46,079 nt of DNA from Prosthecobacter debontii (GTDB lineage Bacteria > Verrucomicrobiota > Verrucomicrobiia > Verrucomicrobiales > Verrucomicrobiaceae). The position numbers and the translations under genes are program-made. Under the pieces are notes generated by a model. It had not been told where the DNA came from. It did not search any database and was given only the letters and a program-made list of their open reading frames with translations. Location of the stretch: positions 1 through 46,079 of the forward strand of contig CAMAQH010000031.1 of assembly GCA_945860295.1 (NCBI GenBank). Direction: 5' to 3'. Each line of letters starts with the position of its first letter. The first letter of the stretch is position 1. Shown in pieces: positions 7,795-16,869 of this stretch.

Positions 7795-8937
7795 TTATCG
7801 GCGCTCCTCGACCACGATCGGTGTGGTCACAATCTCCGCAGCGATGCCGCGCAGGTGGAGGTCGAGGAACTGCTTCACGCGGTCGTCGAGGATGGGGCTT
7901 TTGAAGCCGTGGCCGCCGTTGGTCATTTCTTGGAGCAGGGATGGGACACCGGCTTTTTGCAGGGCGGCGTGGATCTCCTGACCTTGGGCAAAGGGGACGA
8001 GTGGGTCTTTGGTGCCGTGGGTGGTGAAGAAGGCGGCGTCACCTTTGGAAACGTGGGTCACGGGGGAGGCTTCTTTGGCGGCGGATTCACGCTCCTGCAC
8101 GGAGCCGCCGAGCAACAAGGCTTCGGGGTAATCTTTGCCTTTGGTGCGGTCGATGGTGCTAGGCTGGCGGACCATGGTGAGGAAGTCTTCGGGGCCGAAG
8201 AAATTCACGACGCAGGCGACGGTGCTGTTTTGATCGAGGTGCTTGCCGAGCGTGCCTTCGAGTTCCTTCACATCACCACTGGTCCCGAGAAAGGACACGA
8301 GATGCCCGCCTGCTGAGGTGCCCCAAACGGCGATCTTGCTGGCATCAATCCCGTGCTTTTTGGCGTTGGCTTTGATCCAACGCAGGGCGGCTTTGCAATC
8401 ATGAATCTGTGCAGGCCACTGGGCTTCGTCGGTGAGTCGATAACCGACGGAAACACCGGCATACTCGCCGCTCTGGACAAAGCGGGCGATGTTGCCGAGG
8501 CCGCCGCTTTTATCACCGGCTTTCCAGCCACCACCATGGATGAAAACGATCACGGGCAGTGGCTTGTCGGACTTGCGTGTTTTGGGCAGATACAGATCGA
8601 GTCTCGGGCGTGGATTGTCCGTATCCGCATACGGAAAATCGAGATGTGATTCGATGTCGGGCGGCACGGGGCGCGCACCGCCTTTCTTTGCCTGACCCTG
8701 CTGACGAGTGAATGCGGCGATGTGCTCGTCTTTGGAAATACCGCCGTCTTTGTTGGCATCGACACGCTCAAGGTTAGCGCGAAAGCCCTCGGGCAATTCT
8801 TCGCGGGTGAGCTTGCCATCTTTGTTGAGGTCGCTTTTCTCAAACTGCTGTGCAGCGCGCTTGGCAGGTGTGGGTGGCTGCTGGGCGTGCAGACTCAGAG
8901 AGACAAAGGCGAGTGGCAAAAGTTGGCAGAGTTTCAT
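7795..8937 (-). CDS. Secreted EF-hand alpha/beta-hydrolase esterase
   Basis: Starting from the ATG at 8937, residues 1-18 form a Sec signal peptide (an ATG at 8946 would add three residues). Two EF-hand calcium loops follow: DLNKDGKLTREE (36-47) and DANKDGGISKDE (60-71). The rest is an alpha/beta-hydrolase of the carboxylesterase/BD-FAE type: oxyanion motif HGGGW at 134-138, nucleophile S208 in GTSAGG, a likely acid in HGTKDPLVPF, and His in NGGHGF. It probably deacylates a carbohydrate or other ester outside the cytoplasm, perhaps under calcium control. Its last 130 bases are duplicated at 6497-6626. Confidence 0.88.
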   Translation of the reverse strand: MKLCQLLPLAFVSLSLHAQQPPTPAKRAAQQFEKSDLNKDGKLTREELPEGFRANLERVDANKDGGISKDEHIAAFTRQQGQAKKGGARPVPPDIESHLDFPYADTDNPRPRLDLYLPKTRKSDKPLPVIVFIHGGGWKAGDKSGGLGNIARFVQSGEYAGVSVGYRLTDEAQWPAQIHDCKAALRWIKANAKKHGIDASKIAVWGTSAGGHLVSFLGTSGDVKELEGTLGKHLDQNSTVACVVNFFGPEDFLTMVRQPSTIDRTKGKDYPEALLLGGSVQERESAAKEASPVTHVSKGDAAFFTTHGTKDPLVPFAQGQEIHAALQKAGVPSLLQEMTNGGHGFKSPILDDRVKQFLDLHLRGIAAEIVTTPIVVEERR

Positions 8938-9039
8938 GGGTGCCATCAAACACGGACGAGGCGTGGAAAGTTGCAGGTAAGTTGGGAAGAGGAATGAAGA
9001 GGCATTGCACTTCCTGCCTGTCCTGTCTAAATCCCACTC

Positions 9040-9759
9040 ATGCCATCAGCCGAATATCTCAATAATGTCCCGCGCCACATTGCCATCATCATGGATGGTA
9101 ATGGTCGCTGGGCGAAGGAGCGTGGCCAGCCGCGCACCGAGGGGCACCGCCAGGGCGCTGAGACGGTGCGGCGTGTTACGGAAGGATGCAGTGAGCTGGG
9201 TGTGGAGTTTCTCACGCTGTATGCTTTTTCATCAGAGAACTGGAAGCGCCCGAAACGTGAGGTGGATGCGCTGATGAAGCTGCTGGAGCAGTTCCTTCGC
9301 CAAAAAACGCCGGAGATGCAGGAGCAAAACATCCGTCTCCAGGCCATTGGTCGCTTGCATGATCTGCCGAAGAGCTGTCAGGCGCAGTTGCATCGGTCTA
9401 TCGAGACGACTTCCCAGAACACCGGGCTCACACTCATCCTGGCTTTGAGCTATGGCGGGCGTGAGGAGATCATTGATGGTGTGAAGAGCCTGATCGAAAG
9501 CATCGAACGCGGCCACCTCGACAAGGGCATGATCGACACAGAGGTCTTCAGCAAGCACCTCTACACGCGCTACTATCCTGATCCTGATCTGCTGATCCGC
9601 ACCAGTGGTGAGATGCGTCTTTCGAACTTCCTCCTCTGGCAGCTAAGCTACACGGAGTTTTACATCACGGAGAAGCTGTGGCCTGACTTTGGCAAAGATG
9701 AACTCAATGATGCTGTGCGTGCTTACGGGGAGAGGCATCGCCGCTTCGGCGCCGTCTGA
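9040..9759 (+). CDS. uppS: Undecaprenyl-diphosphate synthase (isoprenyl transferase)
   Basis: A cis-prenyltransferase that condenses isopentenyl diphosphate units onto farnesyl diphosphate, making the lipid carrier for peptidoglycan and other envelope polymers. The family signature IAIIMDGNGRWA carries the catalytic Asp (D19). LTLYAFSSENW and the C-terminal LLIRTSGEMRLSNFLLWQ are also typical. The length of 239 residues is normal. The enzyme is cytoplasmic and membrane-associated. The usual partner cdsA is not next to it; instead a dehydrogenase gene follows after 11 bases. Confidence 0.96.
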   Translation: MPSAEYLNNVPRHIAIIMDGNGRWAKERGQPRTEGHRQGAETVRRVTEGCSELGVEFLTLYAFSSENWKRPKREVDALMKLLEQFLRQKTPEMQEQNIRLQAIGRLHDLPKSCQAQLHRSIETTSQNTGLTLILALSYGGREEIIDGVKSLIESIERGHLDKGMIDTEVFSKHLYTRYYPDPDLLIRTSGEMRLSNFLLWQLSYTEFYITEKLWPDFGKDELNDAVRAYGERHRRFGAV

Positions 9760-9770
9760 TCTGTGCTGCT

Positions 9771-10766
9771 ATGAAAGCACTCGCACTGACTGCGCCGGGG
9801 TATCTTGCTCTTATTGTATTGCCTGAAGCCACCGCGCCATCTGCGGGTGAAGCGCTGGTGGCCATTCGTGCCATCGGCATCTGTGGCACGGACATCAGCG
9901 GCTACTTGGGGAAGATGCCTTTCATCGAGTATCCGCGCATTCTCGGCCATGAGCTGGGTGTCGAAGTGCTGGCTGTCGGAGCGGATGTCACGCATTTGAA
10001 ACCGGGTGATCGCTGCTCAGTCGAACCCTACCTGAACTGCGGCAACTGCCATGCCTGTCGTCAGGGCAAAACGAACTGCTGTGAGACTCTGCAAGTGCTC
10101 GGCGTTCACTGCGATGGCGGGATGCGTGAACGCATGATCTTGCCCGCTCATAAGCTGCATCCGTGCAATGCTCTGAGCTTTGAGCAACTCGCGCTCGTGG
10201 AGACACTGGCCATCGGCTGTCATGCGGTGAATCGCGCGGTCATCCAGGCAGATGAAGATGTGCTCATCATCGGGGCTGGTCCGATCGGACTCACGGTGCT
10301 GGAGTTTGCACGGCTCACCGGCGCGGCGATCACGGTGCTGGAGCTGAGTGAAACCCGACGTGCTTTTGTGCGGCAGCATTACAGCGGCGTCCAAGTCGTC
10401 GAGAGTCTGCCGGATGAACCCTGCGCGCAGGTCGTGTTTGATGCGACGGGCCATCCCGGCTCCATGGCGCGTACACTGCAGCTGGCTTGCTTCACTGGAC
10501 GCATCGTCTATGTCGGCATCACGAAGGAGCCCGTGCCGCTCGATGATCCGCTGTTTCACCGGCGTGAGCTGACGCTGTTGGCAAGCCGAAATGCCGTTGC
10601 CTCCGACTTTCCACGCATCCTCGGTTTGATCCAGTCCGGCCAGATCGACACGCGCCCATGGATCACGCATCGCTGTGATTTTGAGGAGCTACCTGCAAAG
10701 ATGCCCAAGTGGGTGAAGCCTGGGAGTGCCGTGGTCAAAGCGGTGGTTTTGTTCGAGCAGGATTGA
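9771..10766 (+). CDS. Zinc-dependent medium-chain alcohol dehydrogenase
   Basis: A 331-residue NAD(P)-dependent dehydrogenase of the MDR superfamily. The catalytic zinc site is seen as CGTD near the N-terminus and GHE a little further on. The structural zinc lobe is NCGNCHACRQGKTNCC, and the nucleotide-binding loop is GAGPIGLTVLEFA. The closest resemblance is to polyol/threonine-type dehydrogenases (RspB/galactitol-phosphate group), but the substrate cannot be named. It follows uppS at 11 bases on the same strand and may be co-transcribed, though no functional link is evident. Confidence 0.88.
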   Translation: MKALALTAPGYLALIVLPEATAPSAGEALVAIRAIGICGTDISGYLGKMPFIEYPRILGHELGVEVLAVGADVTHLKPGDRCSVEPYLNCGNCHACRQGKTNCCETLQVLGVHCDGGMRERMILPAHKLHPCNALSFEQLALVETLAIGCHAVNRAVIQADEDVLIIGAGPIGLTVLEFARLTGAAITVLELSETRRAFVRQHYSGVQVVESLPDEPCAQVVFDATGHPGSMARTLQLACFTGRIVYVGITKEPVPLDDPLFHRRELTLLASRNAVASDFPRILGLIQSGQIDTRPWITHRCDFEELPAKMPKWVKPGSAVVKAVVLFEQD

Positions 10767-10814
10767 CGAGTTCGTGGTGAATTCCTAGCTTGCGCTAGTA
10801 ATAGCTCTTTAATT

Positions 10815-11277
10815 ATGAACCGCCTCCAATTGCTGTTCCCTATTGTTTGCCTGCTCAATTTCGCGTCTATGGCCGATGCCGCTGAAAGTTAAGCCATCCA
10901 AAGTCAGCTCGGCCAAGTCACGAGATCGCGAGAAACTGTTCACTGATTGGATGACGCAGAATGAACTGGTCAAAATGAACGACGAGAAGGAAAAGGCCGG
11001 AGAACAGATGATTTATTATGAATATCATGAGGGCAAAAGGCAATTCCGGGCCATCCACTCGAAGGCGATTAAGTTTAACGGCTGGTGGTGGAGCACCGAA
11101 AGTGGAGAGAAAGACATGGAGGACGAAGTGAAAACCTACAAAGCGCGTGGTTACGATCCTCTCTTTGTCGTTCTCGAAGGGAATTTTTACTGCATGCTCT
11201 TTGTGAAGCCGGACCAGCTTGCAGCGGCCCAAAAGATTCTGAAAGACCTCGGCATCGAGCCTCCGGTGGTGAAGTGA
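10815..11277 (+). pseudogene. Small secreted protein with a one-base frameshift
   Basis: An ATG at 10815 opens a clear signal peptide (MNRLQLLFPIVCLLNF...ASMADAAES) that stops at a TAA at 10890. Leaving out one T of the AGTTAAG run joins it directly to the long downstream frame, which begins KPSKVSSAKSRDREKLFTDW and continues to 11277. The joined product would be about 153 residues, secreted, and of no family I recognise; it ends with a compact part (LFVVLEGNFYCMLFV). An ATG at 10843 in the downstream frame would give only a shadow of the signal peptide. Either the gene is broken or the sequence has an error here. Confidence 0.6.
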
Positions 11278-11320
11278 ATTTCCTCTCGCATCCCGCTGCG
11301 TCCTGCCCATAGCTCAGTGG

Positions 11321-12052
11321 GTGGAAGACAAGGATTACAAGGTTAAACTGGAGATTTTCGAGGGGCCCCTCGACCTGCTGCTGTATCTCATCAAGAAGGA
11401 TGAGATCGGTATTTATGATGTGTCCATCGAGCGCATCACGAAGCAGTACCTGGCCTACATCAACACCTTCAAGATGCTCAACGTGGAGCTGGCCAGCGAG
11501 TTCATCGTCATGGCGGCCAATCTGATGTACATCAAGAGCCGTGAGTTGCTCCCGCAAACCTTACAGCCATCTGAAGACGATGCGGATGAAGAGGATCCGC
11601 GCTGGGAACTGATCCGCCAACTCGTCGAGTACAAGAAGTTTAAGGACGCGGCGCAGTTCTTGGGGCACCAGGAGATCAAGGGAGACGAGTTCTTCGCCAC
11701 CAATCCTGAGCCGCTTGACCTGAGTGCTCTGCCTGAGGTTGCTGGTCAAGTCGGCATTTTTGACCTCATCCGCGCCTTCCAGCGTGTGTTGAAACGCTTT
11801 GAGAACACGACGGACATTCGCGAGATCGTCAGCGACCGTTTTTCCGTCGCCGACAAAATCGAGCACCTTCTGGTGGCAGTGCCCATCGGTGCGCGTGTTA
11901 GCTTCGAGACACTCTTTAGCGATGCGGCAAGCCGAGTGGAAGTGATCGTCACCTTCCTGGCTGTGCTGGAGCTCATGAAGCTCAATCAATTCATGATCGA
12001 GCAGGAGCAGATGCTTGGTGAAATCATCGTGATCCGCTCATCTGGAAATTGA
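11321..12052 (+). CDS. scpA: Segregation and condensation protein A
   Basis: The kleisin subunit that bridges SMC heads in the bacterial condensin complex. The diagnostic N-terminus is visible (LEIFEGPLDLLLYLIKKDEI), followed by MLNVELASEFIVMAANLMYI and RELLPQ. The C-terminus has the winged-helix part TFLAVLELMKLNQF. The length of 243 residues is normal. I use the GTG at 11321; no in-frame ATG precedes the family start and the ribosome site is weak. scpB is not adjacent; a converging Uma2 gene follows after 6 bases. Confidence 0.94.
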   Translation: MEDKDYKVKLEIFEGPLDLLLYLIKKDEIGIYDVSIERITKQYLAYINTFKMLNVELASEFIVMAANLMYIKSRELLPQTLQPSEDDADEEDPRWELIRQLVEYKKFKDAAQFLGHQEIKGDEFFATNPEPLDLSALPEVAGQVGIFDLIRAFQRVLKRFENTTDIREIVSDRFSVADKIEHLLVAVPIGARVSFETLFSDAASRVEVIVTFLAVLELMKLNQFMIEQEQMLGEIIVIRSSGN

Positions 12053-12058
12053 TCTGGC

Positions 12059-12625
12059 TCATGCTAGCAGAGCACTCAATGAGATGGTGATCTCTGGAAA
12101 GCTCAAGCAGGTGAGCTTGTCTGCTTTTTCCAGTCGCTTACACACTGAGTAGGTGCCTGATAGCGGCTTAGAAAACTGCTCGACCCAACCAGCTTCCGGG
12201 TTAACGAGCCAGTATTCAGCGACGCCCGCCTCTGCATAGATGGCAGCCTTTTCGCGATCACGCTCCAAAGTCGAGATGGATACTTCAACAATCAGAGTGG
12301 CCGTCCTCGGGTGTGCCGTAGCGAAGTTTTCCGAACTTCCTGCCACTACGGCGATGTCTGGCTCCGGCTCCGAATCTCTGCAGGCGATAGGCTGCTCTTG
12401 GCGAACAGAATATCCTGTTTTGATATGATGGCGCAGCCACTCGATGAGTCGTTGTGTGACAATGGTATGAAGTGGTGATTTGGACATCTTAGGAAGGACA
12501 AAGCCGCGAATGAGTTCCGTGCGCTCTTCAACCAGGCCCATCTGTCCAAGCGCTTCATAAGTGTGTACCGTCATGGGTATCACCTGTTGGCGCATCAAGG
12601 GGTGTTCGAGCACGGCATTAATCAT
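12059..12625 (-). CDS. Uma2-family (DUF820) putative endonuclease
   Basis: A 188-residue protein of the Uma2/DUF820 family, which has a PD-(D/E)XK nuclease fold and often expands in multicopy form. Visible core: ELIRGFVLPKM, then EPEPDIAVV, then LIVEVSISTLERDR, giving the acidic residues and the ExS/T-type motif of the fold, and AGVAEYWLVNPE. Biological role in the family is largely unknown; a mobile or selfish function has been suggested. It converges with scpA and diverges from the next gene. It appears intact. Confidence 0.85.
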   Translation of the reverse strand: MINAVLEHPLMRQQVIPMTVHTYEALGQMGLVEERTELIRGFVLPKMSKSPLHTIVTQRLIEWLRHHIKTGYSVRQEQPIACRDSEPEPDIAVVAGSSENFATAHPRTATLIVEVSISTLERDREKAAIYAEAGVAEYWLVNPEAGWVEQFSKPLSGTYSVCKRLEKADKLTCLSFPEITISLSALLA

Positions 12626-12736
12626 GGTGAGAGAATAGCAGATGACTCCAGTGTGGAAAGAGCATTCTCAGATGCAACAAACTCACCTATGCGGCCAGTT
12701 TGACAGGGAGACTGCCACCGCTAATCTCGCTCCCTC

Positions 12737-13561
12737 ATGCATCTCTATCGCACTCAACATGGCATTTACCTGCACACGGATCTTTGGTATCGACTCCCTG
12801 ATCTAGAGTGGGACGGGCTGATCGCTCATGAGGATTTGCAGGGCTACCTCGCTCATATTGCTGGCACCTACATGGCGGCCGCTGCACCGGCTGCGGATAG
12901 CATTCTTGCGCCTATTGGCACGCAGGAAGTCTGGGCGGCTGGGGTGACGTATTTCCGCAGTCGCACAGCGCGGATGGAGGAGAGCAAAGATGCCGGAGGC
13001 GGCAGCTTTTATGACCGCGTGTATGCGGCAGAGCGCCCGGAGATTTTTTTCAAAGCGACGCCTCAGCGTGTCGCGCATCCAGGGCAGGGGATGCATCTGC
13101 GCAGCGACTCGAAGTGGATGGTGCCGGAGCCAGAGCTGACACTCGTCATCAATCCAAAGGGTGAAGTCATCGGCTACACCATCGGCAATGATCTTTCCTG
13201 CCGCGATATTGAGGGCGAGAACCCACTCTACCTTCCGCAGGCCAAGTGTTTCAAGCTCTGTGCTGCGATTGGCCCCTGCTTGCGCATCACTCGTGACCTG
13301 CTGCCGCCTGAAACCAAAATCCAGATCACCATCTCCCGCAGTGGCGAGTCTGTTTTTAGCGGTGAAACTCCGATCTCACAGCTCAAACGCACGCCATCTG
13401 AGTTGGCGGGTTTCCTTTATCGCGACAACACTTTCCCCACAGGCGCACTACTCATGACCGGCACCGGCATTGTCCCTGGAGATGAATTCACCCTCAATTC
13501 TGGCGATGTCGTGGCCATCACGATCGACGGCATCGGAACGCTGGTGAATCCAATCGGCTGA
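12737..13561 (+). CDS. Fumarylacetoacetate-hydrolase family protein
   Basis: A 274-residue FAH-superfamily enzyme. The metal-binding acidic motif is seen in the middle: [16 protein letters not shown], then [20 protein letters not shown]. The C-terminus has [18 protein letters not shown]. In sugar-acid catabolism such proteins dehydrate 2-keto-3-deoxy sugar acids, producing semialdehydes for an aldehyde dehydrogenase. An aldehyde-dehydrogenase-like gene follows after 74 bases on the same strand, which fits that scheme but does not prove it. It is cytoplasmic. 2-hydroxyhepta-type isomerases are an alternative in this superfamily. Confidence 0.84.
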   Translation: MHLYRTQHGIYLHTDLWYRLPDLEWDGLIAHEDLQGYLAHIAGTYMAAAAPAADSILAPIGTQEVWAAGVTYFRSRTARMEESKDAGGGSFYDRVYAAERPEIFFKATPQRVAHPGQGMHLRSDSKWMVPEPELTLVINPKGEVIGYTIGNDLSCRDIEGENPLYLPQAKCFKLCAAIGPCLRITRDLLPPETKIQITISRSGESVFSGETPISQLKRTPSELAGFLYRDNTFPTGALLMTGTGIVPGDEFTLNSGDVVAITIDGIGTLVNPIG

Positions 13562-13635
13562 AAGACATCGCCTTTAACGCCAGTTTTCATTCGCCCGATT
13601 TCTGCGGGCATTCGTAAGTTTTCTCACCTCCTCAC

Positions 13636-15072
13636 ATGTCCATCCCTCATCTCCCCGCTCTCCGCAAAGGCCGCCCTTACGAGTCACTCGACAAAGCTCA
13701 GGTCAAAGATCACAAAACTGGCGAAGTCTGCGCTGAGATCAGTCAGGTCAATGCGGGCATTGTTCGCAAGGACTTGGGGCGCATTAGCGAGGCGCGCGCT
13801 GTCCTGAAGAAATTCACAGTCGCGCAGCTTATCGAGATCACGGCCAAAGCGGGCGAGCTTTTCCTCAATGGCACGCTGCCGCTGGGTGACAAAGGTCACA
13901 CGCAAAGCCCGCAGGAATACATTGCCACGCTTTCCCGCACGAGCGGTCTGCCACACATCATGGTGAAGCGGAACATGACCAAGCTGCACTACGCGTTGAC
14001 GCACATGGAGATGATCCTCAATGGCCTCTCACGCGGTCTCGACATGAGCGTGATCGACAAAGGATTCGGCACGCAGGCGGGTTGCCCGGTCTCCTACTTC
14101 CCGACCACAAACAGCCTCGGTCTGGTCATGCCGAGTAACTCGCCTGCGGTGAACTCGCTTTGGTTGCCAGCCATCGCGCTGAAGATCCCTGTGGTCATCA
14201 AACCAGGCCGGGAGGAGCCTTGGACGCCTTTCCGTTTGATTCAGGCTTTCATCGCCGCGGGGGCACCGCCTGAGGCTTTTGGCTTCTATCCCACCGACCA
14301 TGAGGGCAGTGGTGAAGTCGTCAAACTTAGTGGGCGCAATCTTGTCTTTGGTGATGTCGCGATGGCGAAGCTGTATGAGGGCAATCCTTCCGTGCAGGTT
14401 CACGGTCCAGGCTGGAGCAAGATCATCATCGGCGAAGATAAAATCGAGAACTGGAGGGACTACCTCGATGTCATTGTTGGCTCGATCAGCGACAATGGTG
14501 GCCGCTCCTGCATCAATGCCAGTGCGGTGCTCGTGCCAAAGTATGGCAAAGAGATCGCAGATGCGATTGCGCAGCGTCTGGGTCCGGTTCAACCACTGCC
14601 TAGCGATGATGAGAATGCCCGTCTAGCTGGCTTTGCCAACACCAAAATGGCCGACTACATCGATGCGGCGATCGACGCCGATTTGGCCAACACTCCAGGG
14701 GCTGAAGACGTAACGGCGAAGTATCGCAACGGACCGCGCAAGGTGGAGTTCCAGGGTGGAACCTTCCTGCGTCCGACGATCATTCGTTGCGACAACTTCA
14801 GCCACCCGCTGGCCAATCGTGAGTTTCTCTGCCCCTACGCTAGCGTGGTCGAAGTGCCACAGAGTGAGGTGCTCTCGAAGATCGGCTATTCACTGATCGT
14901 CACGGCGATCACTCAAGATCCTGTTTTCAGCGAAGCTCTTCTGGAGTGCCCAAGCATCGACCGTCTCAACCTCGGACCGCTCAGCACGATGAGTATCAGT
15001 TGGGATCAACCGCATGAGGGGAACATGTTTGAGTTCCTCTACAAGCGCCGCTCCATCGACCGCTCTTGGTAG
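13636..15072 (+). CDS. Atypical aldehyde-dehydrogenase-family protein
   Basis: A 478-residue ALDH-fold enzyme. The nucleophilic Cys is at 292 in NGGRSCINAS, and a VMPSNSPAVNSLW stretch (164 onwards) replaces the usual PWNFP loop. Where most ALDHs carry the general-base Glu of the ELGGK motif, this protein reads VQVHGPGWSK (253-262), with Val/His and no Glu. Acylating (CoA-linked) ALDHs also lack that Glu, so a CoA-dependent or other unusual reaction is possible. It is probably co-transcribed with the FAH-family gene, with a plausible role in sugar-acid or semialdehyde metabolism. It converges with mnmE, 3 bases away. Confidence 0.8.
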   Translation: MSIPHLPALRKGRPYESLDKAQVKDHKTGEVCAEISQVNAGIVRKDLGRISEARAVLKKFTVAQLIEITAKAGELFLNGTLPLGDKGHTQSPQEYIATLSRTSGLPHIMVKRNMTKLHYALTHMEMILNGLSRGLDMSVIDKGFGTQAGCPVSYFPTTNSLGLVMPSNSPAVNSLWLPAIALKIPVVIKPGREEPWTPFRLIQAFIAAGAPPEAFGFYPTDHEGSGEVVKLSGRNLVFGDVAMAKLYEGNPSVQVHGPGWSKIIIGEDKIENWRDYLDVIVGSISDNGGRSCINASAVLVPKYGKEIADAIAQRLGPVQPLPSDDENARLAGFANTKMADYIDAAIDADLANTPGAEDVTAKYRNGPRKVEFQGGTFLRPTIIRCDNFSHPLANREFLCPYASVVEVPQSEVLSKIGYSLIVTAITQDPVFSEALLECPSIDRLNLGPLSTMSISWDQPHEGNMFEFLYKRRSIDRSW

Positions 15073-15075
15073 CCT

Positions 15076-16422
15076 TTATTTGCCGATGCAGAAACTGGAG
15101 AAGATGACATCCAGAATCTGCTCGACATCAACGACGCCCACGACTTCGCCGAGTGCTTGCAAGGCCTCGCGCAGATCGAGGGCTACATATTCCGGCGCGG
15201 CGCTCGCTAGCAGTGCGGCGCGTCCTGTTTCGACATGATGCAAGAGTCGCTCGAAGCAGGATTTGTGACGCGTATTGATGGCGACTGGGTGATCGGCTAG
15301 CAGCGGCCCAGCTCTCATGACAATGTCACGGATGGCATCACGCAGGGCTTCGACTCCGCTGCTGCTCATGCACGACATGGGGATGCCGCTTTCCCAGCCG
15401 GTGGCGATGCCGAGATCGGCTTTGTTTAAAAGGAGTAAGCGGCGTGACTGCAACTCAGGCGACAGCACGACGCGGATGGCATTGGCCGCAGGCAGGCTGG
15501 CATCGATCACCTCAAGGATGAGATCAGCACGCTCAAGCTCGCGCTGAGTGCGCTGAATGCCGACGCGCTCGATGTCGTCGCGACTCTCACGCAGGCCGGC
15601 GGTATCGACGAGGCGGAGCGGAATGCCGTGCACTTGAATGATTTCCTCAATAGTGTCGCGCGTGGTGCCTGCGGTCGGGCTGACGATGGCGCGCTCGAAG
15701 CCTAACAGGAGATTGAGCAAGCTAGACTTACCGACATTCGGCTCGCCACAGATGACTGTGCGCGCGCCGTGGCGGAGGATGCGCCCCTGCTCGCTGGTGG
15801 CGATGAGACGACGCGCTCGATCAAGTACGGCATCCATTTTCGCGATCAAAGCCGCGCCAGTGTCAGGTGAGATGTCTTCCTCTGGGAAGTCGATGTAGGC
15901 TTCGATATGAGCAAGCACGGGCAGCAGTTCTTCACGCAGCGCATTGGCTTCTCGACCGATGGCTCCACCGAGCTGCTCATTGGCAGCACGCAGCGCCAAG
16001 GTGCTCTGTGCATGGATCAGATCCATGACTGCCTCAGCTTGCGTGAGATCCATTTTGCCATTTAAAAAAGCCCGCTGGGTGAACTCACCTGGCTCAGCGG
16101 CGCGTGCGCCAGCGGTGAGCAGGGCTTCGAGCACTTTTTGCGTGACGAGCAGGCCGCCGTGGCCCTGAAACTCGATCACATCTTCCCCGGTGTAGCTGGC
16201 TGGCGCACGGAAAATCAAGACAAGCCCCTCATCCAAGAGCCTGCCTTCAGCATCTACCACACAGGAGCGATGAGCTGTGCGGGCGCTCAGTTCGGAGATC
16301 GGGAACTTTGCTTTAATAACTCGCGCAGCCAGACTTAACGCCTGTGGCCCAGTAACTCGGAGCACCGAGATAGCGGCCTCTCCGGGCGCGGTGGAAATGG
16401 CAGCGATGGTGTCATTGAGCAT
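15076..16422 (-). CDS. mnmE: tRNA modification GTPase MnmE
   Basis: With MnmG it installs the 5-(carboxymethyl)aminomethyl group on wobble uridine-34 of certain tRNAs. Domains in order: N-terminal folate-binding part (start MLNDTIAAIST), helical region with GEFTQRAFLNGKMDL, then a GTPase with G1 GEPNVGKS at 226-233, G2 TAGTTRD, G3 DTAGLR and G4 NKAD, and the C-terminal FCIGK whose Cys is essential in the family. The length of 448 residues is normal. mnmG is not adjacent. It is followed on the same strand by an ArsC-like gene. Confidence 0.97.
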   Translation of the reverse strand: MLNDTIAAISTAPGEAAISVLRVTGPQALSLAARVIKAKFPISELSARTAHRSCVVDAEGRLLDEGLVLIFRAPASYTGEDVIEFQGHGGLLVTQKVLEALLTAGARAAEPGEFTQRAFLNGKMDLTQAEAVMDLIHAQSTLALRAANEQLGGAIGREANALREELLPVLAHIEAYIDFPEEDISPDTGAALIAKMDAVLDRARRLIATSEQGRILRHGARTVICGEPNVGKSSLLNLLLGFERAIVSPTAGTTRDTIEEIIQVHGIPLRLVDTAGLRESRDDIERVGIQRTQRELERADLILEVIDASLPAANAIRVVLSPELQSRRLLLLNKADLGIATGWESGIPMSCMSSSGVEALRDAIRDIVMRAGPLLADHPVAINTRHKSCFERLLHHVETGRAALLASAAPEYVALDLREALQALGEVVGVVDVEQILDVIFSSFCIGK

Positions 16423-16466
16423 CGTTTAGAAATAGGCAGGCAGCGGGCTGACTCAATCGAAGATGT

Positions 16467-16823
16467 TCAAGTCAGTGCCTTCGCCCATGCTTCTTCGCGG
16501 AAGCCAACGAGGTGGACGCCGCGTTTGCTGTCGATGGCAAAGGGCCTCTTCACGAGGTTACCGTTTTGAGTGAGCAATTGCAGCGCTTCATCCGTGCTCA
16601 TGCTGGGCAGTTTGTCCTTGAGTTCGAGTGCTCGGTAATCCAGGCCGGAGGTGTTGAAGAGCAGGCGTAGCTGGCCGCCGTGCGCAGTCAACATGGCGTG
16701 CAGCTCAGCCGTGGTCGGCGGCGTTTCGCGGATGGGGATTTCGGTAAAAGGGAGATCATGCGCCCGCAGCCACTTGATGGCATTGCGGCAGGTGGAGCAT
16801 CCTTGATAGGCGTAGATTTTCAT
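16467..16823 (-). CDS. ArsC/Spx-like thioredoxin-fold protein
   Basis: A 118-residue single-domain protein of the ArsC/Spx/YffB family. The redox site is YQGCSTCRNAIKW, with a CxxC pair in the first 12 residues, and the conserved KRPF stretch lies near the C-terminus (NLVKRPFAID). Family members are glutaredoxin-linked arsenate reductases or Spx-type transcription regulators. The CxxC form here is closest to the Spx/MgsR-like group, and no arsenic genes are nearby. The gene sits 44 bases upstream of mnmE on the same strand. Confidence 0.87.
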   Translation of the reverse strand: MKIYAYQGCSTCRNAIKWLRAHDLPFTEIPIRETPPTTAELHAMLTAHGGQLRLLFNTSGLDYRALELKDKLPSMSTDEALQLLTQNGNLVKRPFAIDSKRGVHLVGFREEAWAKALT

Positions 16824-16869
16824 GGGGCTCAGGTTGTTAGCAGAGACTAACGCCGTGGCAATTGCGGAC

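Noticed and set aside
10785-10798. Small CTAGC-TTGC-GCTAG hairpin after the alcohol dehydrogenase
   Set aside because: Five-base stem with no T run; too weak to call a terminator.
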